The notes under the pieces were generated by a model. The model did no database searches, was not told the DNA's origin, and saw only the letters and a list, made by a program, of their open reading frames with translations. From Virgisporangium ochraceum (GTDB lineage Bacteria > Actinomycetota > Actinomycetes > Mycobacteriales > Micromonosporaceae), in NCBI RefSeq assembly GCF_016863655.1, contig NZ_BOPH01000101.1, positions 1 through 64,000 on the forward strand: DNA of 64,000 bases. Direction: 5' to 3'. Shown here piece after piece: positions 15,390 through 24,033 of this stretch. Within the stretch, counting starts at the first letter, position 1. The number at the start of each line of letters is the position of its first letter. Made by a program: the position numbers and the translations under genes.

Positions 15390-16472
15390 ATGCCTCGGTC
15401 CAGACACCTCTTCCGCGGCACCGCCGTCGGCACCGTCCTCACCATGCTCGTACTCGGTGCCGGTGCCTGCACCAAGGGCGCCGACGACAACGAACAGACC
15501 GGCGCCCAGGGCGACTCGGCCCAGCAGGTCCAGGCGACCTCCGGGGCGAGCGGATGTACGCCGGACAAGTACAACGGCGGCGTTCCCAAGCTCGACCTGA
15601 AGAACATCACCGTCGGCTTCGCCCAGTCGGAGAAGGAAGCCAACCCCTTCCGGATCACCGAGACCCAGTCCATCAAGGACGAGGCGGCCAAGCGCGGCAT
15701 CAAGCTGATCACGACCAACGCCCAGTCGGACCTCAACAAGGAGATCGCCGACATCCAGGGCATGATCGCGCAGGGCGCCAAGGCGCTGATCATCTCGCCA
15801 CTGAACTCCGAGGGCCTCGACCCGGCGCTGAAGGCGGCGCAGGACGCGAAGGTGCCGGTCATGACGATCGACCGGTTGCTGACCACGAAGACCGCCTGCA
15901 AGGACTACCTGGGCTGGATCGGCTCGGACTTCGTCAAGCAGGGTGAGCGGGCCGCCGACGCGATGATCAAGGCGACCGGCGACCAGGGTGACGTGGCGAT
16001 CCTGCTCGGCGCGTCCGGGGTCAACGTCACGGTCGACCGGACGAAGGGCTTCAAGGACCAGCTCGCCGCGAAGGGCTCCAAGCTGAAGATCGTCGCCGAG
16101 CAGACCGGCGACTTCACGCGGGAGAAGGGCCAGAAGGTCACCGAGCAGCTGATCTCGGCCAACCCGAACATCACCGCGATCTACGCCGAGAACGACGAGA
16201 TGGCGCTGGGCGCCGTGGCGGCGCTCAAGGGAGCGAACAAGAAGCCCGGCGACGTCAAGATCATCACGATCGACGGTACCAAGGGCGCGGTGCAGGGCAT
16301 CATCGACGGCTGGATCGCCGGGGTCATCGAGTCGAACCCGCGCTTCGGTCCCCTCGCCTTCCAGGCGCTCGAGGACTTCTACAGCGGCAAGGGCGTCGCG
16401 GAGAAGACCATCATCTCCGACAAGGAGTACACGAAGGAGAACGCGCAGGCCGAACTGGTCAACGCGTACTGA
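15390..16472 (+). CDS. Sugar-binding lipoprotein of a CUT2 ABC importer (YtfQ-like)
   Basis: 360 residues. The lipoprotein signal ends with a lipobox Cys (LGAGAC). The mature part has the two-lobed ribose/galactose-binding fold: ITVGFAQSEKEANPFRITET, IADIQGMIAQGAKALIISPLNSEG, MTIDR, YAENDEMALGAVAALKG and IITIDGTKGAVQGIIDG. The wording of these motifs is closest to the galactofuranose-binding protein YtfQ of E. coli. Together with one ATPase and two permeases downstream, in the same order as ytfQ-ytfR-ytfT-yjfF, this suggests uptake of a furanose sugar such as galactofuranose or arabinofuranose. An AGGGAGG ribosome site precedes the ATG. Confidence 0.88.
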   Translation: MPRSRHLFRGTAVGTVLTMLVLGAGACTKGADDNEQTGAQGDSAQQVQATSGASGCTPDKYNGGVPKLDLKNITVGFAQSEKEANPFRITETQSIKDEAAKRGIKLITTNAQSDLNKEIADIQGMIAQGAKALIISPLNSEGLDPALKAAQDAKVPVMTIDRLLTTKTACKDYLGWIGSDFVKQGERAADAMIKATGDQGDVAILLGASGVNVTVDRTKGFKDQLAAKGSKLKIVAEQTGDFTREKGQKVTEQLISANPNITAIYAENDEMALGAVAALKGANKKPGDVKIITIDGTKGAVQGIIDGWIAGVIESNPRFGPLAFQALEDFYSGKGVAEKTIISDKEYTKENAQAELVNAY

Positions 16473-16539
16473 CGACAGACCGTCCGCCGGACCGCGGCCT
16501 GTCCACGGTCCGGCGGGCTCGACGCGGAGCGTGAGCCGC

Positions 16540-18105
16540 ATGACGACCCCCACCATCGACGTCCGGTCGGTGAGCAAACAGTTCGCCGGCGTGCGCGCCC
16601 TCGACGGAGTCTCGGTGCGGCTGAACGCCGGCGAGGTGCACGCGCTCGTCGGCGAGAACGGCGCCGGCAAGTCCACCCTGATCAAGCTCGTCACCGGGGT
16701 GTACCGGCCGGACGAGGGCGAGGTGCACTACCTCGGCGAACCGGTCGCGTTCGCCCGGCCCCGGGACGCGCAGGCCGCCGGGATCAGCACCATCTACCAG
16801 GAGGTGAACCTGGTGCCGCTGCAGAGCGTCGCCAGCAACCTGTTCCTGGGCCGGGAGCCGAGGAACCGGCTGGGCCTGGTCGACCGCCGGCGGATGTACC
16901 GGGACGCGCGGGACACGCTCGTCCGGTACGGCATCACCGTCGACGTCCGGCGCCGGCTCGGCGAGCTCGGGCTCGGCGTCCAGCAGATGGTCGCGGTGGC
17001 CCGGGCGCTGTCGACCGACGCCCGCGTGGTCATCATGGACGAGCCGACCTCGTCGCTGGAGCCGCGCGAGGTCGACCTGCTCGCCGGGCTGGTCGAGGTG
17101 CTGCGCCGCCAGCAGGTCGCGGTCCTGTACGTCACGCACAAGCTCGACGAGGTCTTCCGCTTCTGCGAGCGGGTCACCGTGCTGCGTGACGGCCGGCTGG
17201 TGCACACCGGCCCGGTCGCCGACACCACGCGGCTGCGGCTGGTGGCGACCATGCTCGGTCGCGACATCGACGAGGTACGCGAGCACGGCGCCACCACGTT
17301 CACCGACGAGCACCGCGACACCACCGGCGCGCCCGTGCTGCAGGCGGCCGGGCTCACCCGTCGGCCACTGCTCGACGACGTCACCGTCGAGGTGAGACCG
17401 GGCGAGGTCGTCGGCCTGGCGGGGCTTCTCGGATCGGGGCGCACGGAGACGGCGAAGGCGGTCTTCGGTGTCGACCCGGTCGACAGCGGGTCGGTCAGCG
17501 TCGGCGGACGCGCGCGGCGGCGGTGGTCACCGGCGTCGGCGATCCGTGACGGCCTCGGCATGATCCCCGAGGACCGCAAGGCGGAGGGCATCATCGCCGA
17601 CCTGTCCGTGCGCGACAACATCGTGCTGGCGGCCCTGCCGCGGCTGACCACCGGTGGGTTCCTGTCCGAGCGGCGGCAGGCCGAGCTCGTCGACACGTTC
17701 GTCACGCGACTGCGGATCAAGGTGGCGAGCACCGACCAGAAGGTGCGCGAGCTGTCCGGCGGCAACCAGCAGAAGGTGCTGCTGGCCCGGATGCTGTGCC
17801 TGCACCCGAAGGTGCTCATCCTCGACGAGCCGACCCGTGGCATCGACGTCGGCGCCAAGTCGGAGATCCAGTCGCTCATCGACGAACTGGCCGAACAGGG
17901 CCTCGGGGTCCTGCTGATCTCCTCCGAGCTCGAGGAGGTCGTGGAGGGCGCCGACCGCGTGCTGGTCCTCCGCGACGGCGCGGTCGTCGGCACGTTGCGC
18001 GGAGACGACATCAGCGAGGACCGCATCATGCGCACCATCGCCACCGCGTCGCGGGCGGAGTCGTCGGAGGCTGAGTCGTCAGAGGCGGGGGACGACGATG
18101 ACTGA
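16540..18105 (+). CDS. Tandem-domain sugar ABC transporter ATPase (YtfR/RbsA-like)
   Basis: 521 residues with two ABC domains. Domain 1 has Walker A GENGAGKST, the Q-loop IYQEVNLVP and Walker B VVIMDEPTSSLE with a degenerate signature (LGVQQM). Domain 2 has a degenerate Walker A (GLLGSGRTE) and an intact signature LSGGNQQKV with LILDEPTRGIDVGAKSE. That pattern is standard for CUT2 ATPases. The ATG at 16540 has better spacing from the GCGGAG site than the GTG at 16531. The C-terminus is a run of Ser/Glu/Asp repeats (SSEAESSEA). The permease gene overlaps it by 8 bp. Confidence 0.93.
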   Translation: MTTPTIDVRSVSKQFAGVRALDGVSVRLNAGEVHALVGENGAGKSTLIKLVTGVYRPDEGEVHYLGEPVAFARPRDAQAAGISTIYQEVNLVPLQSVASNLFLGREPRNRLGLVDRRRMYRDARDTLVRYGITVDVRRRLGELGLGVQQMVAVARALSTDARVVIMDEPTSSLEPREVDLLAGLVEVLRRQQVAVLYVTHKLDEVFRFCERVTVLRDGRLVHTGPVADTTRLRLVATMLGRDIDEVREHGATTFTDEHRDTTGAPVLQAAGLTRRPLLDDVTVEVRPGEVVGLAGLLGSGRTETAKAVFGVDPVDSGSVSVGGRARRRWSPASAIRDGLGMIPEDRKAEGIIADLSVRDNIVLAALPRLTTGGFLSERRQAELVDTFVTRLRIKVASTDQKVRELSGGNQQKVLLARMLCLHPKVLILDEPTRGIDVGAKSEIQSLIDELAEQGLGVLLISSELEEVVEGADRVLVLRDGAVVGTLRGDDISEDRIMRTIATASRAESSEAESSEAGDDDD

Positions 18106-19057
18106 CAGCCTCGCGGCGCGCCGGAAGGGCGTCGACGTACCGGACCTCGTCCAGCGGACCGGGGTCTACGTGGCGACCGCGCTGCTGCTGGTCTTCAACC
18201 TGGTCTTCACACCGAACTTCGCCACGGTGACCAACCTGCGCCTGCAACTGGTGCAGGTCGCGCCGGTGGCCATCGTCGCCATCGGGATGGCGCTGGTCAT
18301 CGCCACCGAGGGCATCGACCTGTCGGTCGGTTCGACGATGGCGATCAGCGCCGCGCTGCTGCCGCTGTACATCGGCTACGGCGTGTGGGCGGCGATCGCG
18401 GTCGCGCTGCTGGCCGGCGTCGTCGTCGGTCTGGTCAACGGGTCGCTCGTGGCCTTCGCCGGCATGCAGCCGATCATCGCGACGCTCGGCCTGCTCGTGG
18501 CCGGCCGCGGGCTGGCGCTGGTCTTCACCAACGGCCGGCTGACGGAACTGTTCGACCCGACCCTGGACTCGCTCGGCAACGCCGCGGTGCTCGGCGTCCC
18601 GATCAGCGTCCTGATCGTGGTGGTGGTCACGGCCGCCGCGGGGCTCGCGGTCCGCCGGGCCGCGTTCGGACGGCGCGTGCTCGCGGTCGGCGGAAACCGG
18701 GCGGCCGCCACGCTCGCCGGGCTCCCGGTGAAACGGACGCTGGTGACGGTCTACGTGGTGAGCGGGCTGCTCGCCGCCGGCGCCGGCGTCCTGAGCACCG
18801 CGCGGCAGGGCGCGAGCGACCCGTCGTTCGTCGGGCTGCTCATCGAACTGAGCGCCATCACGGCGGTCGTCGTCGGCGGCACACCGCTGTCCGGTGGCCG
18901 CGTCCGCATTCTCGGCACACTGATGGGAGCGCTGCTGATGCAGCTCATCACGGCAACGGTGATTCAACAGAACCTGCCGGACTCGGCGGCCCGCATGATC
19001 CAGGCGGGCATCATCGTCGCGGCGGTGTACGCGCAGCGCGGCCGGAGCCGGGCTTGA
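18098..19057 (+). CDS. CUT2 sugar ABC transporter permease (YtfT-like)
   Basis: 319 residues with about eight to ten hydrophobic segments, as expected for RbsC-type permeases. The family motif GIDLSVGSTMAIS follows the second segment, and the EAA-like cytoplasmic loop reads AFGRRVLAVGGNRAAATLAGLPVKR. Later segments include VVGGTPLSGGRV. The start overlaps the ATPase stop by 8 bp, so translation is coupled. It should form the membrane channel with the next permease. Confidence 0.92.
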   Translation: MTDSLAARRKGVDVPDLVQRTGVYVATALLLVFNLVFTPNFATVTNLRLQLVQVAPVAIVAIGMALVIATEGIDLSVGSTMAISAALLPLYIGYGVWAAIAVALLAGVVVGLVNGSLVAFAGMQPIIATLGLLVAGRGLALVFTNGRLTELFDPTLDSLGNAAVLGVPISVLIVVVVTAAAGLAVRRAAFGRRVLAVGGNRAAATLAGLPVKRTLVTVYVVSGLLAAGAGVLSTARQGASDPSFVGLLIELSAITAVVVGGTPLSGGRVRILGTLMGALLMQLITATVIQQNLPDSAARMIQAGIIVAAVYAQRGRSRA

Positions 19058-19094
19058 GGCCCCGCGTCCACCGGACCGGGTCCGGAGAGCACCC

Positions 19095-20099
19095 GTGAGC
19101 GCGGCCGAGACGGCGGTCGCGACCCCGCCCCGGCGGCTGGCCCTGTCGACGCACGGCCGGCGGTGGCCGGCCGAGCGCGCCGGTGCGCCGATCGTCCTCG
19201 CGCTGGTGCTGGTCGGTGGTTCGGTGGCATTCGGCGACAGCTTCGCCAGCGCGCAGAACCTCGGCAACATCGCGCTCGACGGCTCCTACCTGCTGCTGAT
19301 CGCCATCGGGATGACGTTTGTCATCCTCAGCGGCGGCATCGACCTGTCGGTCGGCTCGCTGCTGGCATTGTCGGGCGTGCTCACCGCCTACGGCGCCCGC
19401 TGGGGCAGCGTCGCGGCCATCGCGTTGCCACTGCTGGTGTGCGCGGTCTTCGGTCTGGTCAACGGGACGCTGATCGCGCGGGCGCGGATCGCGCCGTTCA
19501 TCGTCACGCTGGCCGCGCTGCTCTTCGCCCGGGGACTGGCGTTCGCCGTCGCCGACGAGGGGAACACGGTCTTCATCATCCCGGCGGACCTCACGCTGAC
19601 GCGGCTGGGCCAGGCCCGCTGGCTCGGCCTGCACGCGCCGGTCTGGATCGCGCTGCTGGCGTTCGCGGTCGGTGTGGTCGTGCTCAACCGGACCCGGTTC
19701 GGGCAGTCGGTGTTCGCCGTCGGCGACAACCAGGAGGCGGCCGAGCTGATGGGCGCACCGGTCGCGCGGGTGCGGCTGCTGGTCTACGTGATCAGCGCGG
19801 TCCTGACCGGGATCGCCGGCGTCCTCGTGGCGGCGCAGACGCAGTCGGGGCTGCCGACGATCGGCGAGGGGCGTGAGCTGGAGGCGATCGCCGCGGTGGT
19901 GATCGGTGGGACGCTGCTGTCCGGCGGCGCCGGCTCGCTCAGCGGGACCCTCGTGGGGGTGCTGCTGCTGAAGGTGATCCAGAACCTGATCAACCAGGTC
20001 GGCACGCTCACCTCCTACTACCAGCAGGTCGTCAGCGGGACGTTCCTGATCGTGGTGGTGCTGGTGCAGTCGCGGCTGGCCCGGCGGAGGCCCCGGTGA
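19095..20099 (+). CDS. CUT2 sugar ABC transporter permease (YjfF-like)
   Basis: 334 residues. The RbsC-type signature GGIDLSVGSLLALSGVL and the loop FGQSVFAVGDNQEAAELMGAPVAR are present, with EAIAAVVIGGTLLSGGAGSLSGT near the end. GTG start; GGAGAG lies a few bases upstream. A second permease in the same operon is characteristic of the Ytf galactofuranose-type importer and of heterodimeric CUT2 channels. The next gene overlaps it by 4 bp. Confidence 0.92.
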   Translation: MSAAETAVATPPRRLALSTHGRRWPAERAGAPIVLALVLVGGSVAFGDSFASAQNLGNIALDGSYLLLIAIGMTFVILSGGIDLSVGSLLALSGVLTAYGARWGSVAAIALPLLVCAVFGLVNGTLIARARIAPFIVTLAALLFARGLAFAVADEGNTVFIIPADLTLTRLGQARWLGLHAPVWIALLAFAVGVVVLNRTRFGQSVFAVGDNQEAAELMGAPVARVRLLVYVISAVLTGIAGVLVAAQTQSGLPTIGEGRELEAIAAVVIGGTLLSGGAGSLSGTLVGVLLLKVIQNLINQVGTLTSYYQQVVSGTFLIVVVLVQSRLARRRPR

Positions 20100-21136
20100 A
20101 CCGGGCCGCGGCGTACGCTCCCGGCGTGGTCCGGCGCGACCGCGTCACGGGCCCACCGGTGCGGGTCGCCGTCGTCGGAACGGGCGAATGGTGGGGACGC
20201 CAGCACGCGGAGCTGTTCGCCGGACGCACCGACGCGTCGCTGGTCGCGGTCGTCGGACGGGACCCGGCCCGCACCACCGCGCGGGCGCTGGAGTTCGGGA
20301 CGCGCGCGTACGTCGACGTCGAGGAGATGCTCGACCGCGAACGACCCGACCTGGTGACGGTCTGCCTGCCGAACGAGGCCCATTTCGCGCCGACGCTGCA
20401 GCTGATCCGGTGCGGGGTGCCGCTGCTGGTGGAGAAGCCGTTGGTGTTCTCGGTGGAGGAGGCCGACGTCCTGGTCGCGGAAGCGGCGGCGCGCCGGTTG
20501 TTCGTCGGCATCAACTTCAACCACCGGTACGCCCGGCCGGTGCGGCTGGCGGCCGACGCCATCGCCCGCGGCGACCTGGGCCGGCTCGCGTTCGCCACGT
20601 GGCGTTTCGGCGGCGAGGCGGGCTCCGGCCGGCATCCGCACGCCAACCTCATCGAGACCCAGTGTCACGGCTTCGACATGCTGGAGCACCTGTGCGGACC
20701 GGTCACGTCGGTGATGGCGCAGCTGGCCGATCCCAGCGGGAACGGCTGGTCGACCCTGGCGGTCGCGCTGCACTTCGACAACGGCGCGGTCGGCAGTCTC
20801 ATCGGCAGCTACGACTCGTCGTACGCCTACCCCGACACCCACGTCGTGGAGCTCAACGGCACCGCCGGGCGGGTGCAGATCCACGACACCGTGCGTCGGT
20901 TCAGCCTGCAGCGCGCGGGTGACGAGACCGCGCACGTCTGGCAGGCGGGATACTTCAACGACACCGACCGCAGTTTCCACGCTACGTTCGACCGGCACGT
21001 CGACGACGTGTTCGCGGCGCTGCGCGAGGGGCGGCAGCCTCCGGTGCCGATGGCCGCCGGACGGCGTGCCGTCGTCCTCGCCGAGGCGGTCGTCCGGTCC
21101 TTCGAGACGGGCACGCGGGTGTCCACTGTGGAGTAG
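20096..21136 (+). CDS. Gfo/Idh/MocA-family NAD(P)-dependent oxidoreductase
   Basis: 346 residues. The N-terminal Rossmann fold is VRVAVVGTGEWWGRQHAELFAG. The family motif for the sugar dehydrogenases, EKP, is in LLVEKPLVFSVEEAD, and the central catalytic segment reads INFNHRYARPVRLA, followed by HGFDMLEHLCGP. These enzymes oxidise or epimerise sugars and cyclitols. The GTG start overlaps the permease stop by 4 bp and lies behind a GGAGG site, which places the enzyme inside the transporter operon and implies that it acts on the imported sugar. Confidence 0.85.
   Translation: MNRAAAYAPGVVRRDRVTGPPVRVAVVGTGEWWGRQHAELFAGRTDASLVAVVGRDPARTTARALEFGTRAYVDVEEMLDRERPDLVTVCLPNEAHFAPTLQLIRCGVPLLVEKPLVFSVEEADVLVAEAAARRLFVGINFNHRYARPVRLAADAIARGDLGRLAFATWRFGGEAGSGRHPHANLIETQCHGFDMLEHLCGPVTSVMAQLADPSGNGWSTLAVALHFDNGAVGSLIGSYDSSYAYPDTHVVELNGTAGRVQIHDTVRRFSLQRAGDETAHVWQAGYFNDTDRSFHATFDRHVDDVFAALREGRQPPVPMAAGRRAVVLAEAVVRSFETGTRVSTVE
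21122..21132. repeat. TCCACWGTGGA palindrome, copy 2
   Basis: Exact TCCACTGTGGA forming the last sense codons of the Gfo/Idh/MocA-family gene. Confidence 0.7.
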
Positions 21137-21139
21137 CGC

Positions 21140-22198
21140 ATGTACGCACGAGAAGACTTCGGCAGCACACCGGAGGGCGGGGTCGACCGGTTCACGCTCA
21201 CCAACGGCAGCGGCACGCGGGTGCAGATCCTGACCTACGGCGGGATCATCCAGACGATCGAGGTCCCCGACCGGCGTGGCCGGATGGCCAACGTCGCGCT
21301 GGGTTTCGGCACGCTCGCCGACTACGTCGAGCGCAGCCCGTACTTCGGGTGCGTCGCGGGCCGGTACGCCAACCGCATCGCGCTGGGCCGGTTCACCCTC
21401 GACGGCGCCACCTACCACCTTCCCACCAACGACGGCCCGAACAGCCTGCACGGTGGCGCCGTGGGCTTCGACAAGCGCATCTGGGCGGCCACCCCGTTCG
21501 AGCGGGACGGCACGGTTGGCCTGGCGATGCGCCACACCAGCCCGCACCTCGACCAGGGCTACCCGGGCACGCTGACCGCGACGGTCACGTACACGCTCTC
21601 GCCAGACAACGCCCTGCGGATCGACTACGGGGCCACGACCGACCGGCCGACGGTCGTCAACCTCACCAACCACACCTACTTCAACCTCGCCGGTGAGGGC
21701 CGGGGCAGCATCGAGGGGCACGTGCTGCGCATCGACGCCGGCAGGTACACGCCGGTCGACGCGACGCTGATCCCGACCGGTGCGATCGACCCTGTCGCCG
21801 GAACGCCGATGGACTTCACCCGGCCGACCCCGGTCGGCGAGCGGATCGGCGCGGACTTTCCGCAGCTGGCGATCGGCCGTGGCTACGACCACAACTGGGT
21901 CCTCGACCGCGGTGCGGGCGCCGGTCTGGTGCCGGCGGCCACGGTGGTCGAACCGGAGAGCGGGCGCGTGCTGACCGTCCTGACCGAGGAGCCCGGGATC
22001 CAGTTCTACTCCGGCAACCTCCTGGACGGGACGCTGACGGGAACGGGCGGCGGCGTCTACCGGCGGCATGACGGGCTCGCTCTGGAGACCCAGCACTTCC
22101 CCGACTCCCCGAACCATCCGACCTTTCCCACCACGGTGCTGCGTCCGGGGCAGGTCTACCGGACCGCCACCGTCTACCGGTTCGGTACGAGCCGATAA
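21140..22198 (+). CDS. galM: Aldose 1-epimerase (mutarotase)
   Basis: 352 residues, typical for GalM. Visible motifs are VQILTYGGIIQTIEVPDRRG, CVAGRYANRIALGRF with the NR pair, NSLHGGAVGFDKRIW (LHGG), the catalytic His in VVNLTNHTYFNL, DHNWVLD and the acidic EEPGIQFYSGN carrying the catalytic Glu. The ATG follows the oxidoreductase stop by 3 bp, so it belongs to the same operon. It interconverts alpha and beta anomers of the imported aldose before oxidation or phosphorylation. Confidence 0.92.
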   Translation: MYAREDFGSTPEGGVDRFTLTNGSGTRVQILTYGGIIQTIEVPDRRGRMANVALGFGTLADYVERSPYFGCVAGRYANRIALGRFTLDGATYHLPTNDGPNSLHGGAVGFDKRIWAATPFERDGTVGLAMRHTSPHLDQGYPGTLTATVTYTLSPDNALRIDYGATTDRPTVVNLTNHTYFNLAGEGRGSIEGHVLRIDAGRYTPVDATLIPTGAIDPVAGTPMDFTRPTPVGERIGADFPQLAIGRGYDHNWVLDRGAGAGLVPAATVVEPESGRVLTVLTEEPGIQFYSGNLLDGTLTGTGGGVYRRHDGLALETQHFPDSPNHPTFPTTVLRPGQVYRTATVYRFGTSR

Positions 22199-22206
22199 TC
22201 CAGGTC

Positions 22207-22932
22207 ATGCTCGGACTGCTCGGTGACGTGCTCGGCTGGCTGGTCGTCGCGGGGATCGCGGCGGCCAGCGGCTGGGCCGCGCGTCAGGTCATCCGCGCGG
22301 TGGGTCGGGCACCGGGACGCAACGCGCTGATCCACGTGCACGAGGCGGGCGCGGTGGCGATCGCGGTCCGCGGGGTGATCGACGGCCCGCCCGTCGTGCG
22401 TGGGCCGCTGACCGGCGTGCCGTGCGCGCTGGCGACGGCGTCGGTCACCGCTGCCGGCGAGCTGCTTCCGGTGTGGCACCGGACGATCGCCGGGGACCTC
22501 CGGGTCCGGTACGACCACGAGATCCGCACCCGGCCGAAGCAGGTCACCGACCGGTCCGGGACGCTGACCGTGCGCGCCGACCGGATCGTCGTCGACGTGC
22601 CGGTGGGCCGCGTCACCGGGTTCCCGACCGACAGTGGCGTCCTGGACCGGCTGTCCGCGCTCGGGCTGCCCCCGGCCGTGCGCGGGCGGATCGACGCCGA
22701 TCCCGGCCGCTTCGCGGTCGCCGAGCACGTCCTGTCGCCGGGCGAGGTCGTCCACCTGACGACCGGGCCGGCACCGAGCCTGCCCCCGGACCCGCCGTTC
22801 CACCTCTCGCCCGGCGCCCGCGGGTTCGTCGCGGCAGGTCTCGGAATCTTCACCTGGTTCCTGGTGGCGGTGGTGCTGTTCGGGCTGGCGTGCGCGGGGT
22901 CCATCGCGTTCGCGTTGATCACCGGGCAATAG
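22207..22932 (+). CDS. Membrane protein with GIDE-type (MUL1-like) domain
   Basis: 241 residues. There is one N-terminal membrane segment (VLGWLVVAGIAAASGWAA) and one C-terminal segment (GFVAAGLGIFTWFLVAVVLFGLACAGSIAFALI). The part between them contains IAVRGVIDGPPVVRGPLTGVPCALATASV, which resembles the GIDE domain of the mitochondrial ubiquitin ligase MUL1 and its bacterial relatives. There is no RING domain. The function in bacteria is unknown. It starts 8 bp after galM and ends before a strong terminator, so it may be the last gene of the sugar operon, although no metabolic role is evident. Confidence 0.7.
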   Translation: MLGLLGDVLGWLVVAGIAAASGWAARQVIRAVGRAPGRNALIHVHEAGAVAIAVRGVIDGPPVVRGPLTGVPCALATASVTAAGELLPVWHRTIAGDLRVRYDHEIRTRPKQVTDRSGTLTVRADRIVVDVPVGRVTGFPTDSGVLDRLSALGLPPAVRGRIDADPGRFAVAEHVLSPGEVVHLTTGPAPSLPPDPPFHLSPGARGFVAAGLGIFTWFLVAVVLFGLACAGSIAFALITGQ

Positions 22933-22945
22933 GGGCAAGCGGCGA

Positions 22946-22956
22946 TCCACTGTGGA
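22946..22956. repeat. TCCACWGTGGA palindrome, copy 3
   Basis: Exact TCCACTGTGGA in the intergenic region just before the terminator at 22967. Confidence 0.7.
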
Positions 22957-22966
22957 GCGACGCGGA

Positions 22967-23000
22967 CCCTCCCGGCCCGGTGGGTGCCGGGCCGGGAGGG
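22967..23000. terminator. Bidirectional hairpin terminator
   Basis: A perfect 14-bp GC-rich inverted repeat (22967-22980 with 22987-23000) with a 6-nt loop lies between the convergent GIDE-protein and binding-protein genes. Confidence 0.8.
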
Positions 23001-23009
23001 GCGTCGGTC

Positions 23010-23951
23010 CTACTTGAACTGGCTGACGTTGTCCTTGGTGACCATCTCCGTGCCGGTGTCGACGGTCGCCGCGACCTGCTCGCCACGGGCGGCGGCGACG
23101 GCGGTCTCGATACCGAGGGAGCCCATCTTGGCCGGGAACTGCGCGACGGACGCGGCCTGCTCGCCGCTGGCGATCGCGGTCAGCTCGTCGGGGGAGGCGT
23201 CGAACCCGACCACGGTGATGGCACCCGGCTTCTTGTTGGCGGCCTTGACGGCCTGCAGGGCGCCGGTGATGGGCGGTCCGCAGGCGCCGTAGATGGCGGT
23301 GACGTTCGGGTTGGCGGTCAGGATGTCCTGCGCCGCGTTCAGGCCCTTGGTCTGGTCGCAGTCGGTGGCGGGCTCGGCGACGATCGTGGCCACGGTGCCC
23401 AGCCCCTGCTTGAGACCCTTGACGCGGTCGTCGAGCGAGGGGTTGCCCAGCCGGCCCTGGAGGATGGCGAGGGTGGCGCCGGGCGACAGCTTCTTCGCCA
23501 GCCACTCGCCGGCGAGCTTGCCCCCGGCGAGGTTGTCGGTCGCCACCACCGACGACTTGCCCTTCCAGCCCGGGATGTCGTTGTCGACGAGCACGACCTT
23601 GATGCCCGCCTTCACCGCCTTGTCGAGTGCGCCCTGGACGTTGGGGCTCGTGGGCGTCACGGCGATCGCCTTCACGTCCTGGGTGATCATGTTCTCGATG
23701 ATGGCGATGACGCCCTCGTCGTCGGTGCCGCTCTTGCCCTGGCCGAAGACCACCTCGACGTCCTTGTGGTCGGCGTCGTACTTCTTGACCGCGTCGACCA
23801 TGGTGTCGTAGAAGTCCACCGGGAACTTGGTGATGAACCCGACCTTGATCGAGTCGGAGCCGGCGGCCGGGTCGTCGGAGCCGCAGCCGGCCGACGCGAG
23901 GGTGACGGCGAGCATGAGGGCAGGCACAAGCAGGGATCGGATGCGTTTCAT
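23010..23951 (-). CDS. Sugar-binding lipoprotein of a CUT2 importer (FrcB-like)
   Basis: 313 residues. The lipobox is LASAGC. The mature protein shows the ribose-binding fold: IKVGFITKFPVDFYDTMVDAVKKY, IIENMITQDVKAIAVTPTSPN, VVLVDNDIPGW, ATDNLAGGKLAGEWL, AIYGACGPPITGALQAVK and VVGFDASPDELTAI. Four cysteines beyond the lipobox are not needed by the fold. It is the third gene of a permease-ATPase-binding protein operon that resembles the fructose-type frcBCA set. The substrate cannot be read from sequence; the facing L-fuconate dehydratase operon suggests a deoxyhexose or hexose. An AAGGGACC site precedes the ATG. Confidence 0.88.
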   Translation of the reverse strand: MKRIRSLLVPALMLAVTLASAGCGSDDPAAGSDSIKVGFITKFPVDFYDTMVDAVKKYDADHKDVEVVFGQGKSGTDDEGVIAIIENMITQDVKAIAVTPTSPNVQGALDKAVKAGIKVVLVDNDIPGWKGKSSVVATDNLAGGKLAGEWLAKKLSPGATLAILQGRLGNPSLDDRVKGLKQGLGTVATIVAEPATDCDQTKGLNAAQDILTANPNVTAIYGACGPPITGALQAVKAANKKPGAITVVGFDASPDELTAIASGEQAASVAQFPAKMGSLGIETAVAAARGEQVAATVDTGTEMVTKDNVSQFK

Positions 23952-24033
23952 GTCTGTCGGTCCCTTCGGGATGACATGGGATGGGGAGGTGCCGCGGGCA
24001 CTCGACGCGTGCCCGCGGGGTGGGGTGGTGGCG

